DNA of 64,000 nt from Ehretia macrophylla (GCA_037974665.1 CM075773.1:28179853-28243852); one strand, 5' to 3'. Positions 11,686 to 26,590 are shown, numbered from the stretch's first letter. The notes: a model not told the origin generated them from the sequence alone. Numbers and translations: made by a program.

Positions 11686-14600
11686 TTTTGCGCAGTTTTT
11701 CCATCCCGGATCGTACATCGTAAGCCGCAAAAAGGACGACAACCTAATCCATCACATTTCTATTACCGAATCCCATGGCACCTTGGGCAAGACAACTTCT
11801 CTTCACGTAGAGGCCGGGCCCACAAACTGAGGGCGTGGGGCTTGGGACTAGGTCTTTGTCGCTCCGGTGCCCATAACTTTTGATCCGTAAAGAGTTACGC
11901 GGCGCACAGCATACCGTTGGAAAGCTCTCCGAGAGCTCTACGACGCAGGCAGCAAACCTACATGGCTGCACTTGTTTCTGTTACTAAAATCGAACATTTT
12001 CAATAGTTTCGGGACTCTTTTCTTTTTTTGCGCTATTTTTTCGTCCTGGATCGAACGTCGTGAGCCGTAAAAAGGACGACAACCTAATCCATCATATATT
12101 TATTACCGAATCCCACAGCGCCTTGGTTAAGACAACTTCACTTCACATAGAGGCTGGACCTGAAAATCGAGGGCGTGGGGCTTGGCACCAGGTCTTCGTC
12201 GTTCCGGTGCCTATAACTTTTGATCCGTAATGAGTTAAGCGACGCACAGCATACTGTTGGAAAGCTCTCCGAGAGCTCTACGATGTGGGCAGCCAGCTCA
12301 CAAGGTTGCGAATGTTTTCAGAGCCCAAAATCCATCGTTTTCCTCAGTTTCAGGGCACTTTTCTTTTTTTGTGTTGTTTTTCCGTCCTAGATCGTATGTC
12401 GTGAGCCGCGAAAAGGACGACAACCTAATCTATCACATTTCTATTACCAAATCCCACGCCACCTTGGGCAAGACAACTTCGCTTCACGTAGAGGCTGGGC
12501 CTGCAAACCGAGGGCGTGGGGCTTGGGACCAGGTCTCCGTCGTTCCGGTGCCCAAAACTTTTGATCCGTAAGGAGTTACGTGGCGTACAACATACCGTTG
12601 GAAAGCTCTCTGAGAACTCTACGAAGGGTGCAACAACCTTGTTAGGCTGCGCCTGTTTTCAGAGCCCAAAATTGATCATTTTCATTAGTTTCAGGATACT
12701 TTTCTTTTTTTGGGCTGTTTTTCCGCCTCGGATCGTACGTCGTGAGCCGCGAAAAGGACGACAACGTAATCCATCACATTTCTATTACCGAATCCCATGG
12801 CACCTTGGTTGAGACAACTTTACTTCACATAGAGCTTGGGCCAGCAAATTGAGGGCGTGGGGCTTGGGGCCAGGTCTCTGTCGTTCCGGTGCCCATAACT
12901 TTTGATCCGTAAGGAGTTACGCAGTACAAAACATAGCGTTGGAAAGCTCTCTGAAACCTCTACGACAACGACAGCCAGCTTGTTAGGCTGCGAATGTTTT
13001 CAAAGCCCAAAATTGATCATTTTCTTCAGTTTAGGGACACTTTTGTTCTTTTGCGTTGTTTTTTTGTCCCGGATCGTACGTCGTGACCCGCGAAAAGGAT
13101 GACAACCTAATCCATCACATTTCTATTATCGAATCGTACGACACCTTGGGCAACACAACTTCGCTTCACATAGTGGCTGGGCCCGCAAAACAGGGGGCGT
13201 GAGGCTTGGGACCAAGTCTCCGTCGCTCCGGTGCCCATAACTTTTGATCCGTAAGGAGTTACGTGGCGCACAGCAAACCGTCGGAAAGCTCTCTGAGAGC
13301 TCTACGATGGGGGCAACAACCCTACTTTGCTGCGCCTATTTTTGGAGCTCAAAATTGATCATTTTTATCAGTTTTGGGACACTTTTCTTGTTTTGTACTA
13401 TTTTTTCATCCCGAATCGTACGTTGTGAGCTGCGAAAAGGACGACAACCTAATCCATCACATTTATATTACTGAATCCGACGACACATTGCTTAAGATAA
13501 ATTTACTTCACATAGAGACTAGGCCAGCAAATCGAGGGCGTGGGGCTTGGGACCAAGTCTCCGTCGCTCCGGTGCCATAACTTTTGATCCGTAAGGAGTT
13601 ACGTGGCGGACAACATACCGTTGGAAAGATCTCCTAGAGCTCTACGATGGGGCAGCCAGCTTGCTAGGCTGTGAATGTTTTCAGAGCACAAAATCGATCA
13701 TTTTCATTAGTTTCGGGACACTTTTTTTTTGCGCTATTTTTCCGTCCCGGATCGTACGTCATGAGCCACGAAAAGGACGACAGCCTAATCCATCACATTT
13801 CTATTACCGAAACCCATGGCACCTTGGTTAAGACAACTTTACTTCACATAGAGGCTGGGCCAACAAATCGAGGGCGTGGGGCTTGGGACTAGGCCTCCGT
13901 CGCTCCGGTGCCCATAACTTTTGATCAATAAGGAGTTACGTGGCGCACATCATACCATTGGAAAGCGCTCCGAGAGCTCTACGACAGGGGCAACCAGCTT
14001 ACTAGGTTGCGAATGTTTTCAGAGCCCAAAATTGATCGTTTTTATCAGTTTCGGGATACTTTTCTTTTTTTTTCTTTGTTTTTTCGTCCTGGATCGTACG
14101 TCGTGAGCCGTGAAAAGGACGACAACGTAATCCATCACATTTCTATTACCGAATCCCATGGCACCTTGGTTGAGACAACTTTACTTCACATAGAGCCTGG
14201 GCCAGCAAATCGAGGGCGTGGGGCTTGGGACTAGGTCTCCGTCGCTCCGGTGCCCATAATTTTTTATCCGTGAGGAGTTACGCGGCAGACAACATACTAT
14301 TGGAAAGCTCTCTGAGAGCTCCACGAAGGGGGCAGCAAGTTTGCTTGGCTGCGCCTATTTTTGGCGCCCAAAATCGAACTTTTTCATCAGTTTTGGGACA
14401 CTTTTCTTCTTTTTCACTGTTCTTTCGTCCCGGATCGTACGTCATGAGCCGCGAAAAGGACGACAACCTAATCCATCACATTTCTATTACGGAATCCCAC
14501 GACACCTTGGTTAAGAAAACTTTACCTCACATAGAGGCTGGGCCCACAAATCGAGGGCATGGGGCTTGGGACCAGGTCTCCGTCACTCCGGTGCCCATAA

Positions 14601-17365
14601 CTTTTGATCCGTAAGGAGTTACGAGGCGGACAACATACCGTTGGAAAGATCTCCTAGAGTTCTACGATGGGGCAGCAAGCTTGCTAGGCTGCGAATGTTT
14701 TCGGAGCATAAAATCAATCATTTTCATTAGTTTCGGGACACTTTTCTTTTTTTGCAATGTTTTTTGGTCCCGGATCGTGCGTCGTGAGCCGCGAAAAGGA
14801 CGACAGCCTAATCCATCACATTTCTATTACCGAAACCCACGGCACCTTGGTTAAGACAACTTTACTTCACATAGAGGCTGGGCCCACAAATTGAGGGCGT
14901 GGGGCTTAAGACCACGTCTCCGTCGCTCCGGTGCCCATAACTTTTGATCAATAAGGAGTTACGCGGCGCACAGCATACCGTTGGAAAGCTCTCCAAGAGC
15001 TCGACGATAGGGGCAGCTAGCTTGCTCGGTTGTGAATGTTTTCAGAGCCCAAAATCGATCGTTTTCATCTGTTTCGGGACACTTTTCTTTTTTTTCTTTA
15101 TTTTTCCGTCCTGGATCGTACGTCATGAGCTGCGAAAAAGGACGACAACCTAATCCATCACATTTCTATTACTGAATCCCATGGCAACTTGGTTAAGACA
15201 ACTTTACTTCACATAGAGCCTGGGCCAGCAAATCAAGGGCGTGGGGCTTGGGACCAGGTCTCTGTCACTCCGGTGCCCATAACTTTTGATCCGTAAGGAG
15301 TTACACGGCGGACAACATACCGTTGGAAAGCTAACCGAGAGCTCCACGAAGGTGGCAGAAAGTTTGCTTGGCTACGCCTATTTTCGGTGCCCAAAATTGA
15401 ACATTTTCATCAATTTTGGGATACTTTTCTTCTTTTTCACTATTTTTTCGTCCCGGATCGTACGTCACGAGCCACGAAAAGGACAACAACCTAATCCATC
15501 AAATTTCTATTATCGAATCCCACGACATCTTGGTTAAGACAACTTTACTTCATATAGAGGCTGGGCCTGCAAATCGAGGGCATGGGGCTTAGGACAAGGT
15601 CTTCGTCGCTCTGGTGCCCTTAACTTTTGATCCGTAAGGAGTTACGCAGTGGACAACCTATCGTTGGAAAGCTTTCCGAGAGCTCCACGAAGGGGGCAGC
15701 CAGATTGCTTGGCTACGCCTATTTTTGGCACCCAAAATCGAACATGTTTATCAGTTTTGGGACACTATTATTCTTTTGCGCTATTTTTTCATCCCGGATC
15801 GTACGTCATGAGCCGCGAAAAGGACGACAACCTAATCCATCACATTTCTATTACCAAATCCCACGGCGCCTTGGGCAAGATAACTTCGCTTCACGTAGAG
15901 GCTGGACCCGTAAACCAAGGGCGTAGAGCTTGTGACCAAGTATCCGTCGCTCCAATGCCCGTAACTTTTGATCCATATGGAGTTACGTAGCGCACAGCAT
16001 ACCAGTGGAAAGCTCTCCAAGAGCTCTACTATAACAGCAGCCAGCTTACTTCACTGCGCCTATTTTCATAGCCCAAAATCGAATATTTTCAACAGTCTCG
16101 TGATACTTTTCTATTTTTACGCTATTTTTCCGTCACGGATCGTATGTCGTGAGCTACAAAAAGGACGACAACCTAATCCATAACATTTCTATTACCGAAT
16201 CACAAGAATCATGGGCAAGACAACTTTGCTTCACGTAGAGGCTAGGCTTGCAAATCGAGGGCGTGGAGCTTGTGACCAGGTATTTGTCACTCTAGTGCCC
16301 ATAACTTTTGATCCGAAAGAAGTTACACAGTGCACAGCATACCGTTGGAAAGCTCTCCTATAGCTGTACGACGGGTGCAGCTAGATTGCTTCGCTGCACC
16401 TATTTTCAGAGCATAAAATTGAATGTTTTTATCAGTTTTGGGATACTTTTCTTTTTTTGCGCTATTTTTTCATCCGGATCGTACGTCGTGAGCTACGGAA
16501 AGGACGACAACCAAATCCATCATATTTTTATTACTGAATCCCACGGCACCTTGCTTAAGACAACTTTGCATCACATAGAGGCTGGGCCCGCAAATTGAGG
16601 GCGTGGTGCTTTGGACCTGGTCTCCGTCGATATGGTGCCCATAACTTTTGATCCGTAAGCAATTACGCGGCACACAGCATACGGTTGGAAAGCTCTCCGA
16701 GAGCACTACGATAGGGGTAGCCAGCCTACTAGGCTGCAACTGTTTTTGGAGCCCAAAATCAATCATTTTCATTAGTTTCAGGATACTTTTCTTTTTTTGC
16801 GCTGTTTTTTCATCCCGAATCGTACGTCGTGAGCCTAGAAAAGGACGACAACCTAATCAATCACTTTTTTATTATCGAATCCCATGACACCTTAGGCAAG
16901 ACAACTTCGCTAAACGTAGAGGCTGGGCCCGTAAATCGAGGGCGTGGGGCATGGGACCAGGTCGTCGTTGCTCCGGTGCCTATAACTTTTGATCCGTAAG
17001 GAGTTACGCAGCGCACAGCATACCGTTGGAAAGCTCTCTGAGAGCTCTACGACGGGGGAAGTTAGCTTGCTAGGTTGCGCCTGTTTTTAGACCCCAAAAA
17101 TCGATCATTTTCATCAGTTTTAGGACACTTTTCTTCTTTTGCGTTGTTTTTCCGTCCCGGATCGTACGTCGTGAGCTGCGAAAAGGACAACAACCTAATC
17201 CATCACATTTCTATTTTTGAATCCCACGGTACCTTGGTTAAGACAACTTCCCTTCACATAGAGACTAGGCCCGCAAATCGAGTACGGAGGACTTGGGACC
17301 AGGTCTCCGTCGCTCTGGTGCCCATAACTTTTGATCCGAAAGGAGTTACGTGGCGCACAACATAC

Positions 17366-17386
17366 CATTTTCGGAGCCCAAAATCC
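17366..17386. repeat. Templated insertion of a 19-bp satellite segment
   Basis: ATTTTCGGAGCCCAAAATC sits in the middle of the CATACCGTTGGAAAGCTC block, where it does not belong. The same 19 bases occur in their normal monomer place at 17441-17459, 74 bases further on. The simplest reading is a short copy made during repair. Confidence 0.8.
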
Positions 17387-19129
17387 GAAAGCTCTCCGAG
17401 ATCTCTACGAAGGAGGCAGCAAGCGTGCTTGGCTGTGCCTATTTTCGGAGCCCAAAATCGAACATTTTCATCATTTTTGGGACGCTTTTCTTCTTTTGCG
17501 CTATTTTTTCGTCCCGGATCGTCTGTCCTGAGCCGCCAAAAGGACGACAACCTAATCCATCACATTTTTATTATCGAATCCCATGGCACCATGGGCAAGA
17601 CAACTTTGCTTCACGTAGAGGCTGGGCCCGCAAACCGAGGGCGTAGAGCTTGTAACCAGGTATCTGTTGTTCCAGTGCCCGTATATCTTGATCCGTAAGG
17701 AGTTACGCAGCGCACAACATACCGTTGGAAAGCTCTCCGAGAGCTCTAGGACGAAGGTGGCCAGCTTGCTTAGCTGTACTTATTTTCGAACCCCAAAATC
17801 GAATGTTTTCATCAGTTTTGGGATAATTTTCTTTTTTTGCGCTATTTTTCCATCCTAGATCGTACATCGTGAGGCTCAAAAAGGACGGAAACCTAATCCA
17901 TCACATTTCTATTACCGAATCCCATGGCACCTTGGTTAAGACAACTTCACTTCACATAGAGGCTAGGCCCGCAAATCGAGGGCATAGGGCTAGGACCTAG
18001 TCTCCGTCGCTCTGGTACCCATAACTATTGATCCGTAAGGAGTTACGTGGAGCACATAATACCGTTGGAAAGCTCTCCGAGAGCTCTACAATGGGGATAG
18101 AAAGCCTACTCGGTTGTGCCTATTTTTCGATCCCAAAATTGGACGTTTTCATTAGTTTCAAGACTCTTTTCTTTTTTTGTGCTGTTTTTTCATCCTGGAT
18201 CGTATGTCGTATGCCATGAAAAAGACGACAACCTAATCCATCACATTTATATTACCAAATCCCACGGCACCTTGGTTAAGACAATTTTACTTCACATAGT
18301 TGCTAGGCATGCAAATCGAGGGCGTGGGGCCTGGGACTAGGTCTCCGTCACTCCGGTGCCCATAACTTTCGATCCGTAAGGAGTTACGCGGCGCATAGTA
18401 TACCGTTGGAAAGCTCTCCAAGAGCTCTACGACGGGGGTAGAAAACCTGCTCGACTGCGCCTATTTTCTATGACCAAAATTGAACGTTCTCAACAGTTAC
18501 GGGACTCTTTTCTCTTTTGTGCTATTTTTTCGTCCTGGATCGTACGTCGTGAGCCGCAAAAAGGATGACAACCTAATCTATCAAATTTCTATTACCGAAT
18601 CCCATGGCACATTGGTTAAGACAACTTCGCTCCACATAGAGGATGGGCCTGCACATCGAGGGAGTGGGGCTTGGGACCAGGTCTCCGTCGCTCTGGTGCC
18701 CATAACTTTGGATCCGTAAGGAGTTACGCGGCGCACAACATTCCATTGGAAAGCTCTCCTAGAGCTCTACGAAAAGGGCAGTGAGCTTGCTTGGCTGTGT
18801 CTATTTTCGGAGCCCAAAATCGAACGTTTTCATTAGTTTCGGGATACTTTTCTTCTTTTGCACTGTTTTTTCGTCCCGGATTGTACGTCGTGAGCCGCGA
18901 AAAGCACGACAACCTAATCCATCACATTTTTATTATCGAATCCCATGCCACCTTAGGCAAGACAACTTCGCTTCACGTAGAGGCTGGGCCCGCAAACCGA
19001 GGGAGTAGAGCTTATGACCAGGTCTTCGTAACTCTACTACCCATAACTTTTGATCCGTAAGGAGTTATGCAGCGCACAGCATACCGTTGGAAAGCTCTCC
19101 GAGAGCTCTACGACGAGCGCAGCTAGCTT

Positions 19130-19165
19130 GCTTTGCAGTGCCTTTTTTTATCAGTTTTGGGATAC
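19130..19165 (-). repeat. Satellite monomer with ~28-bp deletion
   Basis: GCAGTGCCTTTTTTTATCAG replaces the usual stretch from GCCTATTTTCGGAGCCC through GTTTTCATCAG. About 28 bases covering the AAAATCGAACG block are missing. Confidence 0.65.
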
Positions 19166-22100
19166 TTTTCTTTTTTTGCACTATTTTTTTGTCCCGGATT
19201 ACACGTCGTGAGCCACGAAAAGGACGACAATCAAATCCATCACATTTCTATTACTGAATCCCACGGCACCTTGGTTAAGACAACTTCGCTTCACATAGAG
19301 GCTGGGCCTGCAAATCGAGGGCGTGGTGATTTGGACCTGGTCTCCGTCGCTCTAGTGCCCATAACTTTTCATCCGTAAGGAGTTACGCAGCGCACAGTAT
19401 ACCGTTGGAAAGCTTTCCGAGAGCTATATGACAGGGGCAGCCAGCTTGCTAGGCTGCATCTGTTTTCGTAGCTCAAAATCGATCATTTTCATTAGTTTTG
19501 TAATACTTTTCTTTTTTTGCGTTGTTTTTCCATCCCGGATCGTACGTCGTGAGCCGTGAAAAGGACGACAACCTAATCCATCGCATTTATATTATCGAAT
19601 CCCACGGCCCCTTGGTTAAGACAACTTCGCTTCACATAGAGGCTGGGCCCGCAAATCGAGGGCGTGGGGCTTGGGACCAGGTCTTCGTCGCTCTGATGAC
19701 CATAACTTTTGATTTGTAAGGAGTTACATGGCGAACGACATACCATTGGAAAGCTCTCCTAAAGCTCTACAAAGGGGGCAGCAAGCTTGCTTGGATGCAC
19801 CTATTTTTGAAGCCCAAAATTGAACGTTTTCATTAGTTTCCGGACACTTTTCTTCTTTTGCGCTGTTTTTCTGTCCCGGATCGTACGTCGTGAGCAACGA
19901 AAAGGACGACAACCTAATCAATCACATTTCTATTACCGAATCCCACTGCACATTGGGCAAGACAATTTCACTTCACATAGACGCTGCGCCCGCAAACCGA
20001 GGGCATAGAGATTATGACTAGGTATCCGTCACTCTGGTGCCCATAACTTTTGATCCGTAAGGTGTTATACGACGCGCAGTATACCGTTAGAAAGCTCTCC
20101 GAGAGCTCTACGACGGGGACAGTAAGCTTGTTCCACTACGCCTATTTTTGGCACCTAAAATTGAACATTTTTGTCAGTTTTGGGCTACTTTTCTTTTTTC
20201 GCGTTGTTTTTTCATCCCGGATCGTACGTAGTGAGCCGCGAGAAGGACGACAACCTAATCCATCACATTTCTATTACCGAATCCCATGGTACCTTGGTTA
20301 AGACAATTTCGCTGCACATAGAGTCTGGGCTGGCAAATCGAGGGTATGAGGCTTGGGACCTAGTCTTCGTCGCTCCGGTGCCCATAACTTTTGATCGGTA
20401 AGGAGTTACGCGGCGGCAAGCATACCGTTGGAAAGCACTCCAAGAGCTCTACGATGGGGGCAGCAGGCCGGCTTGGCTGCGCCAATTTTCAGAGACCAGA
20501 ATCGAATGTTTTCATCAGTTTTGGGACACTTTTCTTATTTTGCGCTATTTTTTCGTACCGCATCGTACATCGTGAATCGCGAAAAGGATGACAACCTAAT
20601 CCATCATATTTCTATTACCGAATCCCACGACACCTTGGTTAAGAAAACTTCACTTCACATAGAGGCTGGGCCCGCAAATCAAGGGCGTGGGGCTTAGGAC
20701 CAGGTCTCCATCACTCCGTTGCCTATAAATTTTGATCCGTAAGGAGTTATTCGGTGCACAACATACCGTTGGAAAGCTCTTTGAGAGCTCTACTATGAGA
20801 GAAGCTAGCTTGCGAGGTTGCGTCTGTTTTTGGAGCACGAATATCGATCATTTTCATCAGTTTCAGGACACTTTTCTTTTTTTTTGCTCTGTTTTTTCGT
20901 CCCGGATCGTACGTCGTGAGCCGCGAAAAGGACGACAACCTAATCCATCACATTTCTATTTCCGAATCCTATGGCACCTTGGGAAAGACAACTTCGCCTC
21001 ACATAGAGGCTGGGCTCGCAAACCGAGGACGTAGGGCTTGGGATCAGGTCTCTGTCCCTCTAGTGCCCATAACTTTTGATCCGTAAGGAGTTACGCGGGG
21101 CACAGCATACCGTTGGAAAGCTCTCCGAGAGCTCTACGAAGGAGGTAGCAAGCGTGCTTGGCTGCGCCTTTTTGTGTAGCCCAAAATCGAACGTTTTCAT
21201 TAGTTTTGGGACACTTTTCTTCTTTTGCGCTGTTTTTTCATCTCGGATCGTACATCGTGGCCGCCAAAAGGACGACAACCTAATCCATCAAATTTCTATT
21301 ACTGAATCCCATGGCACCTTGGGCAAGACAACTTCGCTTGACGTAGAAGCTGGGCCCGCAAATCGAGGGTGTAGAGCTTATAGCCAGGCATCTGTTCCTC
21401 TAATGCCCATAATTTTGATCCATAAGGAGTTACGCAGCACACAACATACCATTGGAAAGCTCTCTGAGAGCTCTAGGAGGGGGCAGCCAGCTTGCTTAGC
21501 TGCGCATATTTTCGAACCCCAAAATCGAACGTTTTCATCAGTTTTGGGATACTTTTCTACTTTTGCGCTGTTTTTACGTCCCAGTTCATACATCGTGAGC
21601 CGCAAAAAGGACGACAACTTAATCCATCGCATTTCGATTACTGAATCCCACAGCAACTTGGTTAAGACAACTTCACTTCAAATAGAGGCTGGGCCCGCAA
21701 ATCGAGGGTGTGGGATTGGGACTTGGTCTCCCTAGCTCTGCTGCCCATAACTTTTGATCCGTAAGGAGTTACGCAACACACAACATACCGTTGGAAAGCA
21801 CTTTTGATCGGGGTAACAAGCCTTCTCAAATGTGCCTATTTTCAGAGCCCAAAATTGAACGTTTTCATCAGTTTCAGGACTTTTTTTTTTGCGCTGTTTT
21901 TTTGCCCCGGATCGTACGTCGTAAGCCGCAAAAAGGACGACAACCTAATCCATCACATTTCTATTATCGAATCCCACGACACCTTGGTTAAGACAACTTT
22001 TCTTCACATGGAGGCTGGGCCCGCAAACTGAGGGCGTGGGGCTTAGGATCAGGTCTTCGTCGCTCTGGTGCCCATAACTTTTGATCCGTAAGGAGTTACG

Positions 22101-25100
22101 CGGCGTACAGTATACCGTTGGAAAGCTCTCTAAGAGCTCTACGATGAGGGCAACAAGCCTGCTCGGCTGCACCTATTTTCTGTGACCAAAATCGAAAATT
22201 TTCAACAGTTTTGGGACTCTTTTCTTTTTTTGCGCAATTTTTCTGTCTTGGATTGTACATCGTGAGCCGCGAAAAGGACGACAACCTAATCCATCACATT
22301 TCTATTACTGAATCCCAAGACACCTTGGTTAAGACAACTTTGCTGCACATAGAGGCTGGGCCCCCAAATCGAGGGCGTGGGGCTTGGCACCAGGTCTTCA
22401 TCGCTCCGGTGCCCATAAGTTTTGATCCGTAAAGAGTTATGCGGCTCACATCATACCGTTGGAAAGCTCTCTGAGAGCTCTACGACGGGGGCAGCCAACT
22501 TGTTAGGCTGTGAATGTTTTCAGAGACCAAAATTGAATGTTTTCATCAGTTTCGGGACACTTTTCTTTTTTTGCGTTGTTTTTCCATCCCGGATCGTACT
22601 TCGTGAGCCGCAAAAAGGACGACAACCTAATCCATAACATTTCTATTACCGAATCCCTCGGCACCTTTGGCAAGACAACTTTACTTCAGATAGAGGCTGG
22701 GCCCACAAATCGAGGGCGTGGGGCTTGGGACCAGGTCTCCCTCGCTCCGGTGCCCATAACTTTTGGTCCGCAAGGAGTTATGCGGCGCACAACAGACTGT
22801 TGGAAAGCTCTCCGAGAGCTCTACGAACTGGACAGCAAGCTAGCTTGGCTGCACCTATTTTTGGAGCCCAAAATTGAACATTTTCATTATTTTGCGATAT
22901 TCTTTTTCTTTTGCGCTGTTTTTTCGTCTCGAATCGTATGTCGTGAGCTGCGAAAAGGACGACTACCTAATCCATCACATTTCTATTACCGACTCCAATG
23001 GCACCTTGGGCAAGACAACTTCGCTTCACATAGAGGCTGGGCCCACAAACCGAGGGCGTGGAGCTTGTGACCAGGTATCCGTCGCTATAGGGGCCATAAC
23101 TTTTGATCCATAAGGATTTACGCAGCGCACAACATATCATTGGAAAGCTCTCCGAGAGCTCTACGATAGTGGCAGCCAGCTTGCTAGGCTGCGAATATTT
23201 TTAGAGCCCTAAATCGATCATTTTCATCCGTTTCGGGACACTTTTTTGTGATATTTTTTCGTCCCGAATCGTACGTCGTGAGCCGCAAAAAGGACGACAA
23301 CCTAATCCATCACATTTTAATTACCGAATCCCACGGCACCTTGGGCAAGACAACTTTGCTTCACGTAGAGGCTGGGCCTACAAATCGAGGGCATGGCGCA
23401 TGGGACCAGGTCTCCGTCGCTCCGGTGCCCATAACTTTTGATTCGCAAGCAGTTACGCGGCACACAACATACCGTTGGAAAGCTCTCCGAGAGCTCAACG
23501 AAGGGTGTAGGAAGCTTACTTTGTTGCGCCTATTTTTGGAGCCCAAAATCAATAATTTTCATTAGTTTTGGGACACTTTTCTTCTTTTGCATTGTTTTCT
23601 CGTCCTGAATCGTACGTCGTGAGTCGTGAAATGAACGACAACCTAATCAATCACTTTTCTATTACTGAATCCCACGGCACATTGGTTAAGACAACTTTAC
23701 TTCACATAGAGGCTGGACCCGCAAATCGAGGGCGTAGGGCTTGGGACCAGGTCTCCGTCGCTCCGGTTCCCATAACTTTTGATCCGTAAGAAGTTACACG
23801 GCGCAAAGCAGACCATTGAAAAGCTCTCCGAGAGCTCTACGACGGGTGTAGCCAGCTTGCTAGACTGCGAATGATTTCAAAGCCCAAAATCGTTCGTTTT
23901 GATTTATTTCTGGACACTTTTCTTTTTTTGCGCTGTTTTTCTGCCCTAGATCGTAGGTCGTGAGCCGCAAAAAGGACGACAACCTAATCCATCACATTTC
24001 TATTACCGAATCCCATGACACCTTGGTTAAGACAACTTTACTTCACATAGCGGCTGGGCCAGCAAGTCGAGGGCGTGGGGCTTGGGACCAGGTCTGCGTC
24101 GCTCCAGTGCCCATTACTTTTGATCCGTAAGGAGTTATGTAGTGGACAACATACCATTGGAAAGCTCTTTGAGAGCTCTATGAAGGGGGCAGCAAGTTTG
24201 CTTGGCTACGCCTATTTTCGGAGCCCAAAATCAAACATTTTCTTCAGTTTTGGGACACTATTCTTCTTTTGCACTTTTTTCGTCCCGGATCTACGTCATG
24301 AGCCATGAAAAAGACGACAACCTAATCCATCACATTTCTATTACCGAATCCCATGCCACCTTGGGCAAGACAACTTCGCTTCACGTAGAGGCTGGGCCCG
24401 CAAACCGAGGGCGTGGAGCATTTGACGAAGTATCCGTCGCTCCAGTGCCCATAACTTTTGATCCATATGGAGTTACGTAGCGCACAACATACCGTTGGAA
24501 AGCTCTCCGAGAGCTCTACGACAGCAGCAGCTAGCTTGCTTCGCTGCGCCTATTTTCGGAGCCCAAAATCGAATGTTTTCCACAATTTCGTGATACTTTT
24601 CTTTTTTTGTGCTATTTTTCCGTCACGGATCGTACGTCGTGAGCTGTGAAAAGGACGACAACCTATTCCATCACATTTCTATTACCGAATCCTACGACAC
24701 CTTGGTTAAGAGAACTGCGCTTCACATAGAGGCTGGGCTCGTAAATTGAGGGCGTGGGGCTTGGTACTTGGTCTCCATCACTCTGGTGCCCATAACTTTT
24801 GATCTGTAAGGAGTTACGCAGCGCACAATATACAGTTGGAAAGCTCTCTGAGAGCTCTACGATGGGGGCAGTAAGCCTGCTCTACTGTGCCTATTTTCGG
24901 AACCCAAAATCAAACGTTTTCATCAGTTTTGGGAATCTTTTCTTTTTTTTGTGCTGTTTTTTCGTTCAAGAGAGTACGCCATTAGCCGTGAAAAGGACGA
25001 CAACCTAATCCATCACATTTCTATCACCGAATCCCACGCCACCTTGTTTAAGACAACTTTACTTCACATAAAGGCCTGACCCACAAATCGAGGGTGTGGG

Positions 25101-26590
25101 GCTTGGGACCAAATCTTCGTCGCTCAGGTGCCCATAACTTTTGATTCGTAAGGAGTTACACGGCGCACAGTATATTGTTGGAAAGCTCTCTGAGAGCTCT
25201 ACGACGGGGGCAGCAAGCCTGCTATGCTGTGCCTATTTTTAGTAACTAAAATCGAACGTTTTCATTAGTTTCGTGACTCGTTTCTTTTTTTGCGTTGTTT
25301 TTCCATCCTGGATCATACGTCATGAGCCGCGAAAAGGATAACAACCTAATCCATCACATTTCTATTATCGAATCTCACGGCACCTTGGTTAAGACAACTT
25401 CGCTTCACGTAGAGGCTGGGCCCGCAAACCGAGGCCGTGGGGCTTGGGACCAGGTCTCCGTCGTTCTGGTTCCCATAACTTGTGATCCGTAAGGAGTTAC
25501 GCGGTGCATAGCATACCATTGGAAAGATCACTGAGAGCTCTACGACGGGGGCAGCCAGCTTACCAGGTTGCGCCTGTTTTTGGAGCCCAAAATTGATCAT
25601 CTTCATCAGTTTTGGGACACTTTTCTTAATTTGAGCTGTTTTTTCGTCCCAAATCGTACGTCGTGAGCCGCGAAAAGGACGACAACCTAATCTATCACAT
25701 TTTGATTATTGAATCCCATGGCACCTTGGTTAAGACAACTTCGCTTCACGTAGAGGTTGAGCCTGCAAACCGAGGGCGTGGGGCTTGAGACCAAGTCTCC
25801 GTTGCTACGGTACCCATAACTTTTGATCCGTAAGGAGTTACGCGGCACGCAGCATACTGTTGGAAAGCTATCCGAGAGCTCTACGATTGGTGCTGCAAGC
25901 TTGCTTGGCTGCACCTATTTTATGTGCCCAAAATCGAACGTTTTCATTAGTTTTGGGATACTTTTCTTCTTTTGCACTATTTTTTTTCCCGAATCGTACG
26001 TCGTGAGCAGCAAAAAGGACGACAACCTAATCCATCACATTTCTATTACCGAATCCTATGGTACCTTAGGCAAGACAACTTTGCTTCATGTAGAGGTTGG
26101 GCCCTCAAATTGAGGGAGTGGAGCTTGTAACTAGGTATTCGTCACTCTAGTACCCATAACTTTTGATCCGTAAGGAGTTACGCAGCACATAGCATACTGT
26201 TGGAAAGCTCTCGGAGAGCTCTACGACGGGCACATCTTGCTTGCTTTGCTGCACCTATTTTCGAAGCCTAAAATTGAATTTTTTATCAGTTTTGGGAAAC
26301 TTTTCTTTTTTTGCGCTATTTTTTCGTCTTGGATCGTACGTCGTGAGCTGCGAAAAGGACGACAACCAAATCCATCACAGTTCTATTACCGAATACCACA
26401 ACACCTAGGTTAAGACAACTTCGTTTCACATAGAGGTTGGGCCCGTAAATCGAGGGCGTGGTGCTTTGGACTTGGTCTCCGTCGCTCTGGTGCCGATAAC
26501 TTTTGATTCGTAAGAAGTTACACGGTGCACAGCATACCGTTGGAAAGCTCTCCGAGAGCTCTACGACGGGGGTAGCCAGCTTGCTAGGCT

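Noticed and set aside
17075..17698. Long open frame (207 codons) in the satellite, and another of 219 codons at 21076-21735
   Set aside because: Both lie wholly in tandem monomers whose 341-bp period shifts frame. Homologous monomers break the frame, codon content follows the repeat, and no domain is seen.
38..26520. tRNA or rRNA genes in the GC-richer monomer parts
   Set aside because: No cloverleaf, no A/B box pair in proper spacing and no rRNA landmarks were found.
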